From NCBI GenBank assembly GCA_000964245.1, contig LANB01000001.1, forward strand, positions 2,694,392-2,758,391: a stretch of DNA of 64,000 bases, given 5' to 3'. The notes below the pieces were generated by a model. It was not told the DNA's origin and made no database searches. It worked only from the letters and a program-made list of their open reading frames with translations. Made by a program: the position numbers and the translations under genes. Of this stretch, positions 43,071 to 52,969 are shown piece after piece; position 1 is the stretch's first letter, and each line of letters begins with the position of its first letter. The stretch comes from Cellvibrionaceae bacterium 1162T.S.0a.05 (lineage in GTDB: Bacteria; Pseudomonadota; Gammaproteobacteria; Pseudomonadales; Cellvibrionaceae).

Positions 43071-45824
43071 TTATTCCGGGCGTGACAAGGTCAAAGTGAG
43101 TTGCCCGGCGCCGGAGCCTGAAACCGCACCACCATCAGCATTCCCACTTGACATGATAGTACCAGAGTCAACTCTGAAAATAATGCTGTAGAAACCAGGT
43201 TCCAGGGTCCCACTCTCGGCCAGCGCCATACTCGAGCCATTATCATCACTGTCATAATTCGCACGAAAATACTGTACTGTTGGTGACCCCAGCGAAATCA
43301 ATTCGCTATATCCCACACCCTGCGCAAAACCGACGCCACCCGTGGAGCCACCGCCACTAAAACTTCCGCTGATATCAAATTCGAGGGTTTCTTCGGTTAA
43401 AAATGTTATTTGAAATACAGTATGGGTGGTGCCTCTTGTGCTTTTTCCGGGTACGACGTCCCCGCTGTACATGGCGGTACTGCCTGCCGTTGCGGTAAAG
43501 TAAAACGTTGTTGATGTCTCTTCTTCAGCAACTGTGACAGTCCCTTGGCTGGTGGCGTCGGTAAAGGCATCAAATTCTGGGTCGTCGCTAATTACAGATG
43601 CGCTGCTGATAGAAAAACTCGCTAGAATTTCATCTTCCTGTATCTGTTCATTGGTCTCTCCCAGAACACCATAGGACTCGGATACCGAAACGCTTCGGCC
43701 GTACATGGTGGCAATATCGACGAGGGAGGTATCATCGTTACAGCCGGGAATGGTGGGGATGTCTTCTTCTTCGCCGTCATAAAGGAAGGTGTAGGCGTAG
43801 TAGCAGAGTACGTCAGTATCGCTGACCGCGTTTTCGTCAAAGGTTTTTTCTTCGTCGTTTATGGTTCGCGTTACGCTGGTGAACCCGGGCAAGTTGTTGA
43901 CGTCAAGGTCCATGCGTGTGCGCCCCGATCCATTTGTCCAGCCGTCAGCATTTAAATCGTACACAGACCAATCGGCTTCTGTTGCGCCCGCGAACGCATC
44001 AAAAGCATCAAGGAAAGCATTGATATCATCTTCGTTGAATTGGCCATCGGGTGTGCTTTCCGGGCCGGAAATATCGAGTAGGATGCGCCGCAGATTTGCC
44101 GTAGAGAGTGAATCATCAAGTGAAAGAATTGCCGTCCATGCATCGAGGATACCGTTAGTGCTACTGCTACTGTAAGCATGTTGGAGGCGCAACAACATTT
44201 GTTGTGGGCTCAGGTTCTCGTCGATGTGCCAAAGGTAGGTGGCGAGCCCGGCAATTTGGGATGCGGCCGCCATTGTTTTATTTGTTGTTAAGGTATGGCC
44301 ATTGCTGTCACACGCGTCCCCAATTGATACCAGGCAGGGGCCGACAACATTTTCGCCCTGGGCGCGAACCTGAGCGCCGCGCACGGAAAAGTCAGACTCC
44401 ACTCCGCTCGCATTGCTGCTACCCACCAGTAAAACATTTTCCAGTGGCGCGGCGTAGGCAGGTGTATCTGTGGTTTCGCGGGTATAAAAATCGATAAAGG
44501 CCTGACGCTCCGCTTCGGTGGCAGCTGTCGATAAAAACGCGAGTGCAGAAATATTTTCCAGCGTTGCAATACCAAAGGCGCTATTGAACGTTGCCGCGTC
44601 CGCGCTGCTGCCGGCGTAGTCCCCTGTAGGAGCGACCATCAATAGCGAGCCGTGGGTTTCTTCAAGCGTCCTTGCCAGCCGTCGCCACATGAAACCGGAC
44701 CAGGCGCGATCCAGGTAAGTGTAAAATGTTTCATCCGGGTCGTTGTAACTGCCATCAAGTAGCAATACTGTATTTCCTGTGGTGGGCCAACTGAGAAAAA
44801 GTTCTGCCCATAAATCGGTTTCGCTCATGCCAAAGTTATACACACCAAAGGCATCAAGGTGCGCAATGGCGACGGGGTTAGCACCGAGTTTATGCGTTCG
44901 TGTGCCGTCAAAAAGTTCTTCGCCCGCAGCAATGCCCAGGTGCAAATAGCCGAGGTTACCAATCCTGCCGAATACCGTATCGCTTGTGCTGAAGCGTGTA
45001 CCTGAACCAAAAAGATAGAGAAGCGGCAATTGGTCGTATTGGCCAATTTCTTCAAGCTCGACATAGGCGTCGGGCACAATCAGTGAGGCATCATGGCTGG
45101 CCGCGCGGCTTAAATTCCAGGCTGCGGGCAAACGCGAGGCGAATACGTGGTTTACCGCGGTTGAAGAGAGCTGTGAGTTGTGAGCGGTTTTGCTAAATCG
45201 GTTTTGAGTATTTGGCGTTGTCGGCGCTATTTCGGTGTTGGTGGTATCTAATTCCATTGCGTTCACGGGGGCTGCATAGGCCGGGCGAACAGAAACGAAA
45301 GCGCCGGTCTCAAGTAGCGCTTGGGCTTTTGCTTGTGCTTCTTCTTTACTGGCAACGGGCTCGATTGCGAGGCTGACAAAGGGCTGGCCTTCAAGCATGG
45401 TTGTGATGGCCGCATTGTGTGTGCTTAGCGCGCTGTTCACGTCTGCGACTGTTGCGTCTTCGTGAAGTATTGCAGAAAGTCGTGTGCTCAAAAGCCGGTT
45501 AATAATCAAGTTGTTTACGACGGGTGTGGGGTTGAGGTCTTCAGTGGCTGCGAGAGCATTCATTGCCTCTGAACCGTTTAGTAGCACGCCTTCCTGAAGC
45601 GTATTGCCGGGGTTATTTGGGGAGCCGCTGCTACTGGTGCTACTACTACTGCTACTGCCAGAGCTGCTACTGCTGTTGGCTTGAGAGGGATTCGTACTTC
45701 CGCCACCACCGCAGGCACTCAGGCCAATAAGAGTGAGTAAAGCAAACAAGGTGAGTAAGCTTCGAAAAGTCGTGCCACCTCCATTTTGTTTTAGTTTGGT
45801 TTCCTTACGAGTGATCATTCGCAT
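43071..45824 (-). CDS. Subtilase-like lipoprotein with apparently lost catalytic serine
   Basis: The 917-residue protein has a signal peptide and lipobox (IGLSACGGGG), a Ser-rich linker and an I9-like prodomain segment (EGQPFVSLAIEPVASKEEAQAKAQALLETGAF). A degenerate S8 subtilase-like core follows: NVLLVGSSNASGVESDFSVRGAQVRAQGENVVGP and TTNKTMAAASQIAGLATYLW. At the position of the family's GTSMAAP motif the sequence is NKTMAAA, so the serine is replaced by Thr and the Pro is missing. I also see no typical His motif. A dockerin-like EF loop (ISGPESTPDGQFNEDDINAFLDAF) and a DLNADGWTN loop follow, then a C-terminal beta-rich domain. It is probably an inactive surface protein. Confidence 0.7.
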   Translation of the reverse strand: MRMITRKETKLKQNGGGTTFRSLLTLFALLTLIGLSACGGGGSTNPSQANSSSSSGSSSSSSTSSSGSPNNPGNTLQEGVLLNGSEAMNALAATEDLNPTPVVNNLIINRLLSTRLSAILHEDATVADVNSALSTHNAAITTMLEGQPFVSLAIEPVASKEEAQAKAQALLETGAFVSVRPAYAAPVNAMELDTTNTEIAPTTPNTQNRFSKTAHNSQLSSTAVNHVFASRLPAAWNLSRAASHDASLIVPDAYVELEEIGQYDQLPLLYLFGSGTRFSTSDTVFGRIGNLGYLHLGIAAGEELFDGTRTHKLGANPVAIAHLDAFGVYNFGMSETDLWAELFLSWPTTGNTVLLLDGSYNDPDETFYTYLDRAWSGFMWRRLARTLEETHGSLLMVAPTGDYAGSSADAATFNSAFGIATLENISALAFLSTAATEAERQAFIDFYTRETTDTPAYAAPLENVLLVGSSNASGVESDFSVRGAQVRAQGENVVGPCLVSIGDACDSNGHTLTTNKTMAAASQIAGLATYLWHIDENLSPQQMLLRLQHAYSSSSTNGILDAWTAILSLDDSLSTANLRRILLDISGPESTPDGQFNEDDINAFLDAFDAFAGATEADWSVYDLNADGWTNGSGRTRMDLDVNNLPGFTSVTRTINDEEKTFDENAVSDTDVLCYYAYTFLYDGEEEDIPTIPGCNDDTSLVDIATMYGRSVSVSESYGVLGETNEQIQEDEILASFSISSASVISDDPEFDAFTDATSQGTVTVAEEETSTTFYFTATAGSTAMYSGDVVPGKSTRGTTHTVFQITFLTEETLEFDISGSFSGGGSTGGVGFAQGVGYSELISLGSPTVQYFRANYDSDDNGSSMALAESGTLEPGFYSIIFRVDSGTIMSSGNADGGAVSGSGAGQLTLTLSRPE

Positions 45825-45959
45825 GATAAAACTCCGGTTTTAAGAGGTGAAATCGTGAGTGCGGGTTTTCAGCATTCTAGCCCGCGCTATGCGAAGGCGG
45901 ACACCCCCCTTTTAGGGTAGTTTTTTTGCTGTGTTTGATGAGGATCAACCGGTGTTGTC

Positions 45960-46901
45960 ATGGCCATTGGCATACTGCGCAAATCGTGGTTTACATACCA
46001 GGGAAGCGATATGCCGGCACTGCAATTTTTTCTGGGGGTGAGTCGAGCCCCTTTTTTGACGCTAACGCTCAGTGTTTTATTTCTGGCACTAGCGCTGGTA
46101 TTGCGGCAAACCGGGGAGTTGTCTTTGTCTCTCCTGGTTTTGGTATTGCTAGCCGGGCTCAGCGCGCATGTTGCAGTCAATGCCCTCAACGAATTTCACG
46201 ATTTTAAAAGTGGTCTTGATCTCAACACCAAACGAACGCCATTTAGCGGTGGCAGTGGTACATTACCGTTGCAACCGGAATGGAGTCTGATCACTCTTGT
46301 TTTCGCGTTTGCTTGTTTGCTGTTGTGTATTGCAATCGGTTTGTATTTCGTTTTAGTTGTTAATTCGTTTTTGATTTTTCCTGGTGTGTTGGGTGTTGTG
46401 ATTGTGCTGACGTACACGCCCTGGATTAATCAGAACCCGTGGTTGTGTTTGATAGCACCTGGTACGGGCTTTGGATTTGTCATGCTGCCCGGTGCGGTAT
46501 TGGCATTGGGTGGCACCCTTAACACCGCAGTCTATCTGGTAGCAGCAAGCATTTTCTTTCTTACCAATAATCTTTTACTGTTAAATCAACTGCCGGATAT
46601 TGATGCGGATCGTAATGCAGGGCGGCGCACGCTGCCGATTGCGTTGGGTTACGGTAAGTCGCTGATTGTTGCCGCGTTGTTTTATGCGGCGACGTATATT
46701 CCGGTGATTGTGGCATTAAAAATGGCCATTTGGCCCTTGTTCAGTAGCTGGGTCGTTTTGTTGTTGCCGCTTGCAATATTCACTGTCAATACCTTGGGCA
46801 GAGCAAAAAATACAAGCGTTCCTGTGAGTGCGCTTGCGGCCAATGTGCTGTTTTGCCTCATTTTTCCAGTGTTCCTGGGCGTGGCGATTTTAGCCGCCTG
46901 A
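45960..46901 (+). CDS. UbiA-family prenyltransferase
   Basis: The 313-residue protein has eight or nine membrane helices. The first Asp-rich motif region is NALNEFHDFKSGLDLNTKRTPFSGGSG and the second is NQLPDIDADRNAGRRTLPIALG; both are needed for Mg-diphosphate binding in UbiA enzymes. The first is closest to the MenA/1,4-dihydroxy-2-naphthoate group. The substrate is uncertain. ATG 46011 (MPALQFFLGVSRAP) is a good alternative start because AGGGAAG lies just upstream. Confidence 0.85.
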   Translation: MAIGILRKSWFTYQGSDMPALQFFLGVSRAPFLTLTLSVLFLALALVLRQTGELSLSLLVLVLLAGLSAHVAVNALNEFHDFKSGLDLNTKRTPFSGGSGTLPLQPEWSLITLVFAFACLLLCIAIGLYFVLVVNSFLIFPGVLGVVIVLTYTPWINQNPWLCLIAPGTGFGFVMLPGAVLALGGTLNTAVYLVAASIFFLTNNLLLLNQLPDIDADRNAGRRTLPIALGYGKSLIVAALFYAATYIPVIVALKMAIWPLFSSWVVLLLPLAIFTVNTLGRAKNTSVPVSALAANVLFCLIFPVFLGVAILAA

Positions 46902-46994
46902 TATTCCAGCAAATTCAGGTTCATTTGATTCAGCGCAAGGTAACGCTTGCCTGCGGGCGCTATAAAATAAGAGGTACTCAAGAGGGCTAGGATT

Positions 46995-47207
46995 ATGACC
47001 ACCAATCTCGATTCAATGGTATTTCGGTTCGCCGGAATGTTTATCCTCGTGTCACTCGTGTTGGCTTATGTTCACAGCGTTTACTGGTTGTGGTTTACTG
47101 CATTTGTGGGTGCAAACCTGTTGCAAGCTTCTTTCACCGGGTTTTGTCCCCTCGCGAAAATCATGGCTGCTTTGGGTGTAAAAAGCGGTTGTGCATTCAA
47201 GTCATAG
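46995..47207 (+). CDS. DUF2892 family small membrane protein
   Basis: The 70-residue product has two membrane helices. It carries the DUF2892 ending FTGFCPLAKIMAALGVKSGC, as in the membrane part of YgaP-like proteins, where it lies beside a rhodanese domain. Here there is no rhodanese. It lies 23 bp upstream of the efflux adaptor gene and may share its operon. Confidence 0.85.
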   Translation: MTTNLDSMVFRFAGMFILVSLVLAYVHSVYWLWFTAFVGANLLQASFTGFCPLAKIMAALGVKSGCAFKS

Positions 47208-47230
47208 CATTCGAATAAGCCGGTATTGAT

Positions 47231-48286
47231 ATGAAGCGCCCAGGACTATTTTTTCTCTTTGTTGTCATTGTTGTGAGTGCCTGTGAGGACGCATCTGTTC
47301 CCCAAGTGCAAACACAGCAGATTACCGACCTTGAAACGGTAGAAGCGCAGTTGCAAACAGTGGCGCGAGAGATTCAGTTCGATGGCGTTATTGAAGCAAT
47401 TAATCGCGCAACAGTGTCTGCACAAACGAGTGGCCGTGTGACCGAATTGCCCTACGATGTTGGCGACTATGTGGAAAAGGGCAGCGTAATCGCGCGGCTG
47501 ACCGATAGCGAACAGCGTGCGGGCCTGGATGCAGCGGAAGCGAATCTCAAATTGGCCGGGGTTCAGCTTGAAGATGCGGAAAAGCAGTTCAAACGTGTGA
47601 GTGATATTTTTAGTAAAGGGCTGGTATCTCAGGCCGAACTGGATAATGCGAATACACGCTATCGCAGTGCGCAAGCAAACTTTGATGCAGCAAAATCGGC
47701 TGTGACACAAGCAAGGGAAGGCTTGCAATACACCGAAATTATTGCGCCTTACAGCGGTATTGTGCTCAGTCGTGCAATTGAACCTGGCGAGTTGGTTGCG
47801 CCGGGACGTGAGTTGATGGCGGGTTTGTCTCTGGAGCATCTGCGAGTGATTGTTGATATTCCTCAACAATATATTGGCCCGCTGCGCAAGCACAAAAGCG
47901 CCCGCGTTCTTTTCGAAGACGGTCGCACTCTCAACGGAGACCAGGTGCGTATTCCCCCTGCTGCTGATGCCACTAGCCACACCTTTCGCGTTCTGGTGAA
48001 TTTACCGGAGGGCGAGCACGGCGTTTTCCCCGGTACGCTGGTTAAGGTCGCTTTTGCCAGTGGCGAACAAGCGCAATTACTTGTACCAAAAGAAACTGTG
48101 GTGCATCGCGGCGAACTGACAGCGGTGTATGTTGTGAGTGAGAATTCGGGTATTGAATTTCGCTATGTGCGCACAGGTTATACCAGCGAACCCGGCATGA
48201 CGGCAATTTTATCTGGGCTTGATGCGGCTGAGCGCGTCGCACAGGATCCAGTTGTCGCGGCGAAAACCTATCGGCAACAATTATGA
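47231..48286 (+). CDS. RND efflux periplasmic adaptor lipoprotein
   Basis: This 351-residue membrane-fusion protein starts with a lipobox (VIVVSAC, lipid Cys near residue 18). It then has the barrel-sandwich half (EAINRATVSAQTSGRVTELPYDVGDYVEKGSVIARL), a coiled-coil hairpin around residues 95-155 and the second lipoyl half (EIIAPYSGIVLSRAIEPGELV). It bridges the inner-membrane pump and the outer-membrane channel. The stop overlaps the pump start by four bases (ATGA), so the genes are translationally coupled. No outer-membrane channel gene follows. Confidence 0.93.
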   Translation: MKRPGLFFLFVVIVVSACEDASVPQVQTQQITDLETVEAQLQTVAREIQFDGVIEAINRATVSAQTSGRVTELPYDVGDYVEKGSVIARLTDSEQRAGLDAAEANLKLAGVQLEDAEKQFKRVSDIFSKGLVSQAELDNANTRYRSAQANFDAAKSAVTQAREGLQYTEIIAPYSGIVLSRAIEPGELVAPGRELMAGLSLEHLRVIVDIPQQYIGPLRKHKSARVLFEDGRTLNGDQVRIPPAADATSHTFRVLVNLPEGEHGVFPGTLVKVAFASGEQAQLLVPKETVVHRGELTAVYVVSENSGIEFRYVRTGYTSEPGMTAILSGLDAAERVAQDPVVAAKTYRQQL

Positions 48287-51200
48287 ACACGCTTGGCATT
48301 TCGGGTAAAACGGCCAGGGCTTTTCTCAAATCCGAAATCACACCTTTGCTGGCTTTAACAGGTTTTCTACTCGGGTTGTTCGCGGTAATGATTACACCGC
48401 GCGAAGAAGAACCGCAAATCAATGTGACCTTTGCAAATGTCTTCATTCCTTTTCCAGGGGCTTCAGCAAAAGAAGTCGAAGCTCTGGTCACGATTCCGGC
48501 GGAACAAATTGTGTCTGAAATACAGGGAGTAAAGCATGTGTATTCTGCTTCCTCTCCCGGTTTATCAACACTGACAGTGCGCTTTAAAGTCGGTGAAGCG
48601 CGTACGGATGCGATTGTTCGTCTTTACAACGCATTTTATTCGAATGGTGATTGGTTGCCACAGAATATAGGTGTAGGCAACGCTCTGATTAAACCCAAAG
48701 GAATTGATGATGTACCAATAGTTGCAGGCACCTTGTGGAGTGAGAACCCCGAAATCGGTGCGGCGGATTTATTGAAAATTGCGCATTCGATGGAAGCTGA
48801 ATTGCAACGGGTTCCTGGTACACGCAACATCGAGACGATTGGCGGGCCGCAAGCCATAGTGAAAGTACATTTTGATTCGCAACGCATGACAGGTTTTGGT
48901 TTAACCCTTGGCGAAGTGCGTGCGGTGTTATCGTCAACAAATGCATCGCGCAGTGCAGGCACGTTAATTCAGGATGGCAACGCGGTTTTAGTGCAGGCCG
49001 GTGACTTTTTGATGTCGGTGGAAGAGCTTGCAGAACTTGTTGTGGGTGTACAAAACAATGCACCCGTTTATTTACGTGATATTGCTGATCTGGCTTATGG
49101 CTCGGATACGCCTGAAAACTATGTAAGTTTTGGCCATGGACTCGCCAGTGACAATGCGGTGGCGGGCCGATTCCCCGCAGTGACACTTGCAGTCAGTAAA
49201 AAGCCGGGTGAGAACGCTGTCGATGTGGCCGAATCTGTCATCAAGCGCTTCGAACAAATGCGCGGTGTGGTTTTTCCCGATGGCGTTGAAGCTACCGTGA
49301 CACGAAATTACGGTGAAACTGCTGAAGATAAAGCGCAAACGCTGATCAAGAAATTAATTTTTGCCACCCTCTCTGTGATTGTTTTAGTGATGCTGGCTCT
49401 GGGTAAACGAGAAGCGCTTGTCGTGGGTGCCGCAGTGATTGTTACGCTGGCAATTACCCTGTTTTCATCCTGGGCCTGGGGTTTTACCCTGAACCGGGTT
49501 TCGCTGTTTGCATTGATATTTTCGATTGGCATTTTAGTGGATGACGCGATTGTTGTTGTTGAAAATATTCATCGTCATATGTCTTTAGGGAAGCAAACGC
49601 TCAGTGATGCTATCCCCGTTGCAGTCGATGAGGTTGGCGGCCCCACGATTCTGGCAACCTTTACTGTGATTGCGGCCTTATTGCCCATGGCGTTTGTCAG
49701 CGGTTTGATGGGGCCCTATATGCGACCGATACCCATCAATGCCTCAAGCGGGATGTTGATATCCCTGGCCGTCGCATTTATTTTCACACCCTGGCTATAT
49801 CGTCGTTTGTTTCAAAGCGTTGAGCACGCGCATGCTCCGAATGCAAATAACGAAGGCGCAATGCCTCGTCGCCTGCAGCGTTTATTTTCCTGGTTTATCA
49901 CCCCTTTTTTACAAAAGCGTAAGGGGCGTCGAAACCGCGTTTTGTTATTGTTTAGCATCATCGGTTTAATTTTAATGTCATTGAGTTTGGTCGGCGTTAA
50001 ATGGGTGGTGCTAAAAATGCTGCCCTTCGACAACAAAAGTGAATTCCAGATTGTTGTCGATATGCCGGAAGGTACCGCCCTTGAGGATACACACAGAGTG
50101 TTGCAAGCGCTTGCCGACCATGTTGAAACAATTCCTGAGGTGGACAACTATCAACTCTACGCGGGCGCGGCTTCGCCAATAAATTTTAATGGCTTGGTCC
50201 GCCAATACTATTTGCGTGAACAAAGTCATTTGGGCGATATTCAGGTCAACCTGGTGGACAAGCATAAACGCCAGAGAAAAAGCCACGAGATTGCATTGAG
50301 CGCACGACCTGCACTTGCGGAAATTGGGCAGGCTTATGGTGCCAAGGTGAAAATTGTGGAAGTCCCTCCAGGGCCGCCAGTGTTTGCGCCGCTGGTCGCA
50401 GAAATTTATGGCCTGGACTATGAACGGCAGATGGGTGTTGCGCAACAAATAAAAACGATTTTCGAAGAAACGCCTGACCTGGTTGATATCGACGATACGA
50501 TTGAGGCGGCACAGAAAAAAATTGTGATAGCAGTGGATCGCTCGCGCGCTGCACGCCTTGGAGTCAGTCAAGATGCCATTACTGCAACCATTGCGGCTGC
50601 ACTGGCGGGCGAGGATGTGTCGTACTTGCACAGCGAAAACGCGAAAGTTGAAATTCCAATTCGGCTGGAGTTGGCAGCTGAACGCCAAAATGATTTACAG
50701 ACGTTGATGGGGATACGCGTAAGGGCGAAAAACGGCACGATGGTGGCCCTATCCGAAGTGACCCGCATGAGACAAACCACTCGTGCGCAAACCATTTACC
50801 ACAAGGATTTATTGCCTGTGGTTTATATACTGGCTGATATGGCGGGTGAAACGGATAGCCCGCTTTATGGGCTCGCAACAATCTCGTCGGAGCTGGAAAC
50901 AATGCAAGTGGACGGCGATCCAGTCGAACAGTATTTTATCGAACAGCCGGAAAACCCGTATAAATGGAGTATGAAATGGGATGGCGAATGGCAAGTCACT
51001 TATGAAACCTTTCGTGATATGGGTATTGCCTATTCGGTTGGCTTGATCATGATCTATCTACTGGTTGTCGCGATGTTTCGCTCCTACAGTGTGCCATTGA
51101 TTATCATGGCCCCGATACCGCTAACAATTATTGGTATTCTACCGGGGCATGCCTTGCTCGGGCAGCAATTTACTGCACCCTCCATGATCGGCATGATTGC

Positions 51201-51498
51201 GCTCGCGGGCATTATTGTACGCAATTCAATATTGTTAGTGGACTTTATTCAGCAAGAGGTGAAAGCGGGTAAGTCATTGGAAGAGGCAACGGTGAGTGCG
51301 GCGGCGGTGCGTTCGCTTCCGATTATTCTCACGGCCGTTGCTGCGATGATGGGCGGGTTTTTTATCCTGGATGATCCGATTTTTGGCGGGCTCGCAGTAT
51401 CGTTAATTTTTGGTTTGTTAATTTCGACGATTCTCACACTGGTGGTTATCCCGGTTGTGTATTATGCCTATCATTATCGAATGCAAGAGCGGGAATGA
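48283..51498 (+). CDS. RND efflux pump inner-membrane transporter
   Basis: The 1071-residue transporter has the two-lobed RND architecture with twelve membrane helices and two large periplasmic loops. The proton-relay Asp pair is seen in GILVDDAIVVVENIHRHM, with the second-half segment GMIALAGIIVRNSILLVDFI. Length and motifs fit heavy-metal or drug-type (HAE1-like) RND transporters. The substrate cannot be read. It is coupled to the adaptor gene upstream. Confidence 0.95.
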   Translation: MNTLGISGKTARAFLKSEITPLLALTGFLLGLFAVMITPREEEPQINVTFANVFIPFPGASAKEVEALVTIPAEQIVSEIQGVKHVYSASSPGLSTLTVRFKVGEARTDAIVRLYNAFYSNGDWLPQNIGVGNALIKPKGIDDVPIVAGTLWSENPEIGAADLLKIAHSMEAELQRVPGTRNIETIGGPQAIVKVHFDSQRMTGFGLTLGEVRAVLSSTNASRSAGTLIQDGNAVLVQAGDFLMSVEELAELVVGVQNNAPVYLRDIADLAYGSDTPENYVSFGHGLASDNAVAGRFPAVTLAVSKKPGENAVDVAESVIKRFEQMRGVVFPDGVEATVTRNYGETAEDKAQTLIKKLIFATLSVIVLVMLALGKREALVVGAAVIVTLAITLFSSWAWGFTLNRVSLFALIFSIGILVDDAIVVVENIHRHMSLGKQTLSDAIPVAVDEVGGPTILATFTVIAALLPMAFVSGLMGPYMRPIPINASSGMLISLAVAFIFTPWLYRRLFQSVEHAHAPNANNEGAMPRRLQRLFSWFITPFLQKRKGRRNRVLLLFSIIGLILMSLSLVGVKWVVLKMLPFDNKSEFQIVVDMPEGTALEDTHRVLQALADHVETIPEVDNYQLYAGAASPINFNGLVRQYYLREQSHLGDIQVNLVDKHKRQRKSHEIALSARPALAEIGQAYGAKVKIVEVPPGPPVFAPLVAEIYGLDYERQMGVAQQIKTIFEETPDLVDIDDTIEAAQKKIVIAVDRSRAARLGVSQDAITATIAAALAGEDVSYLHSENAKVEIPIRLELAAERQNDLQTLMGIRVRAKNGTMVALSEVTRMRQTTRAQTIYHKDLLPVVYILADMAGETDSPLYGLATISSELETMQVDGDPVEQYFIEQPENPYKWSMKWDGEWQVTYETFRDMGIAYSVGLIMIYLLVVAMFRSYSVPLIIMAPIPLTIIGILPGHALLGQQFTAPSMIGMIALAGIIVRNSILLVDFIQQEVKAGKSLEEATVSAAAVRSLPIILTAVAAMMGGFFILDDPIFGGLAVSLIFGLLISTILTLVVIPVVYYAYHYRMQERE

Positions 51499-51548
51499 AT
51501 TTGATTTAATCAAAATGAGTGCAGAGCTAAAACCTATCGCTAATATTT

Positions 51549-52232
51549 TTAGTCCAGGTTAACCCGTTTCCAGATCTCGATGTTGACGGTATCGCGTAGC
51601 CCCAGAATCTCATCGTGGATAAGATTAAAATCCACGTCACCGTGTGCTTTTTTCCAGATATCTGGAGGGTTGTTTTTCTTGATGTCCTCCCAGCTGTCAA
51701 AACCGTTTAAAGTTAAATAGTCACTACGATACACACTGCCATAGGGGAAATCCCTGCGCAGTAGTTGCCAGTTGTTCATTACACCCGCGTTTGCACGCTC
51801 TGTATGAAAAGGTTTGAAATAGCTGAGCTCCAGTTCAAGGTAGCGACTCTGTTTTCCCGCGTGTACTTGCATTTCATTGACAACCAAAAAAGCGGCAGGG
51901 TGTTTAGTTTCTTTCGTCGCTTCACCTTCAAGAGTATACAGGGATGACCAGGCGAGAGCGTCATCAAGGTTGACCGTTTCTGCGCCCCTCCAATTGTCAA
52001 AAGTTCTGATTAGAATATATGAGTAGTCTCCTCGCTTTCCCTGGGGGTAATGACGCTTATAAAGCTGGCTAGATCCTTTTGACGCGTTGTGGGCAATCTG
52101 TAATTGCGTTGGCGATTCGATTTGAAGATAATTCAGTTGTACAACTTGCTCACTGAATGCATTAACACTGAGCCCCAAGCCGTTGATTATGATGAGTAGC
52201 CAGCTGTAAATCAGGTGTTTAAACAGTCGCAT
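51549..52232 (-). CDS. Exported protein of unknown function
   Basis: ATG 52232 gives 227 residues with a signal peptide (MRLFKHLIYSWLLIIINGLG, cleavage near NAFSE). The mature part has two similar halves: LQIESPTQLQIAHNASKG with YPQGKRGDYSYILIRTFDNWRGAE, and then LLRRDFPYGSVYRSDYLTLNGFDSWEDI. Such duplicated 'YP.G....Y..l...d.w' units suggest an internal repeat of a ferredoxin-like alpha-beta domain. I do not recognise a named family. Confidence 0.72.
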   Translation of the reverse strand: MRLFKHLIYSWLLIIINGLGLSVNAFSEQVVQLNYLQIESPTQLQIAHNASKGSSQLYKRHYPQGKRGDYSYILIRTFDNWRGAETVNLDDALAWSSLYTLEGEATKETKHPAAFLVVNEMQVHAGKQSRYLELELSYFKPFHTERANAGVMNNWQLLRRDFPYGSVYRSDYLTLNGFDSWEDIKKNNPPDIWKKAHGDVDFNLIHDEILGLRDTVNIEIWKRVNLD

Positions 52233-52303
52233 GGAATCGCCTCGTACATTTTTGCAATGAGTATAACAACCCAAGGTAAGCGAAAGGCTGGCGTTTATTT
52301 AAA

Positions 52304-52876
52304 ATGAATATTGATAATCAGTTCTCTGACGATAATATTGAAAGTTTGGAAGAAGGGTTCCACTTTAGGCCTTCCGGTCGAGGAGGTTATATATATTACG
52401 TTGAAGGCGGGTATGTCTTGCCGATAGGAATTGAAATGCCGGTTAGTACGTCTGAATACGATTGTCTGGTGTTCGGTGAGCCGGAACATTTGAAAGAGTT
52501 TGTTTATCCGGAAAAGCGGGAGATATCGCCACAAGAAGCAGCAATTATTTCTGGAAAGTTGGTGGCGTGGTTAGCATCGCGAAATATTGAACATGATATC
52601 GGTAAAGCATACGTTGAGAAAACTCGCGATTGGCGATATTTAACGCGTCTATGGCTCGCCGTTTTTACAGCTGCTCTCATCTCGGGTGTTATCGTTTTCC
52701 TGGAGTACCGTCATAATCCTGGTGGTGTGTATCTTGGTGAAGGAGGAGATGTCCATTGGGGGAATTTATTGGACGCCTTCTTGAGTTGGTTTCTTCCCTT
52801 AACCTTCCTCTTGTATATTGCGTTTGTTGCTTTTATTTTCCTTGGTCGTTTTATCAAGAGTACACCTGGAAAATAA
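52304..52876 (+). CDS. Membrane protein of unknown function
   Basis: The 190-residue product has a soluble N-terminal half with FRPSGRGGYIYYVEGGYVLPIGIEM and two membrane helices in the C-terminal half (residues about 123-145 and 163-185). No family is recognised. The ribosome-binding site is weak. It is divergent from the exported protein gene at 51549-52232 and converges with rarD. Confidence 0.62.
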   Translation: MNIDNQFSDDNIESLEEGFHFRPSGRGGYIYYVEGGYVLPIGIEMPVSTSEYDCLVFGEPEHLKEFVYPEKREISPQEAAIISGKLVAWLASRNIEHDIGKAYVEKTRDWRYLTRLWLAVFTAALISGVIVFLEYRHNPGGVYLGEGGDVHWGNLLDAFLSWFLPLTFLLYIAFVAFIFLGRFIKSTPGK

Positions 52877-52969
52877 TATTCGTGAAGGGGGCAGGTTTGC
52901 TACAGACAAGGCCCTGATTTCTTTCCTGGATACAGCCAGTCTCCAATATTCTATTGACTTACTTGTCTC

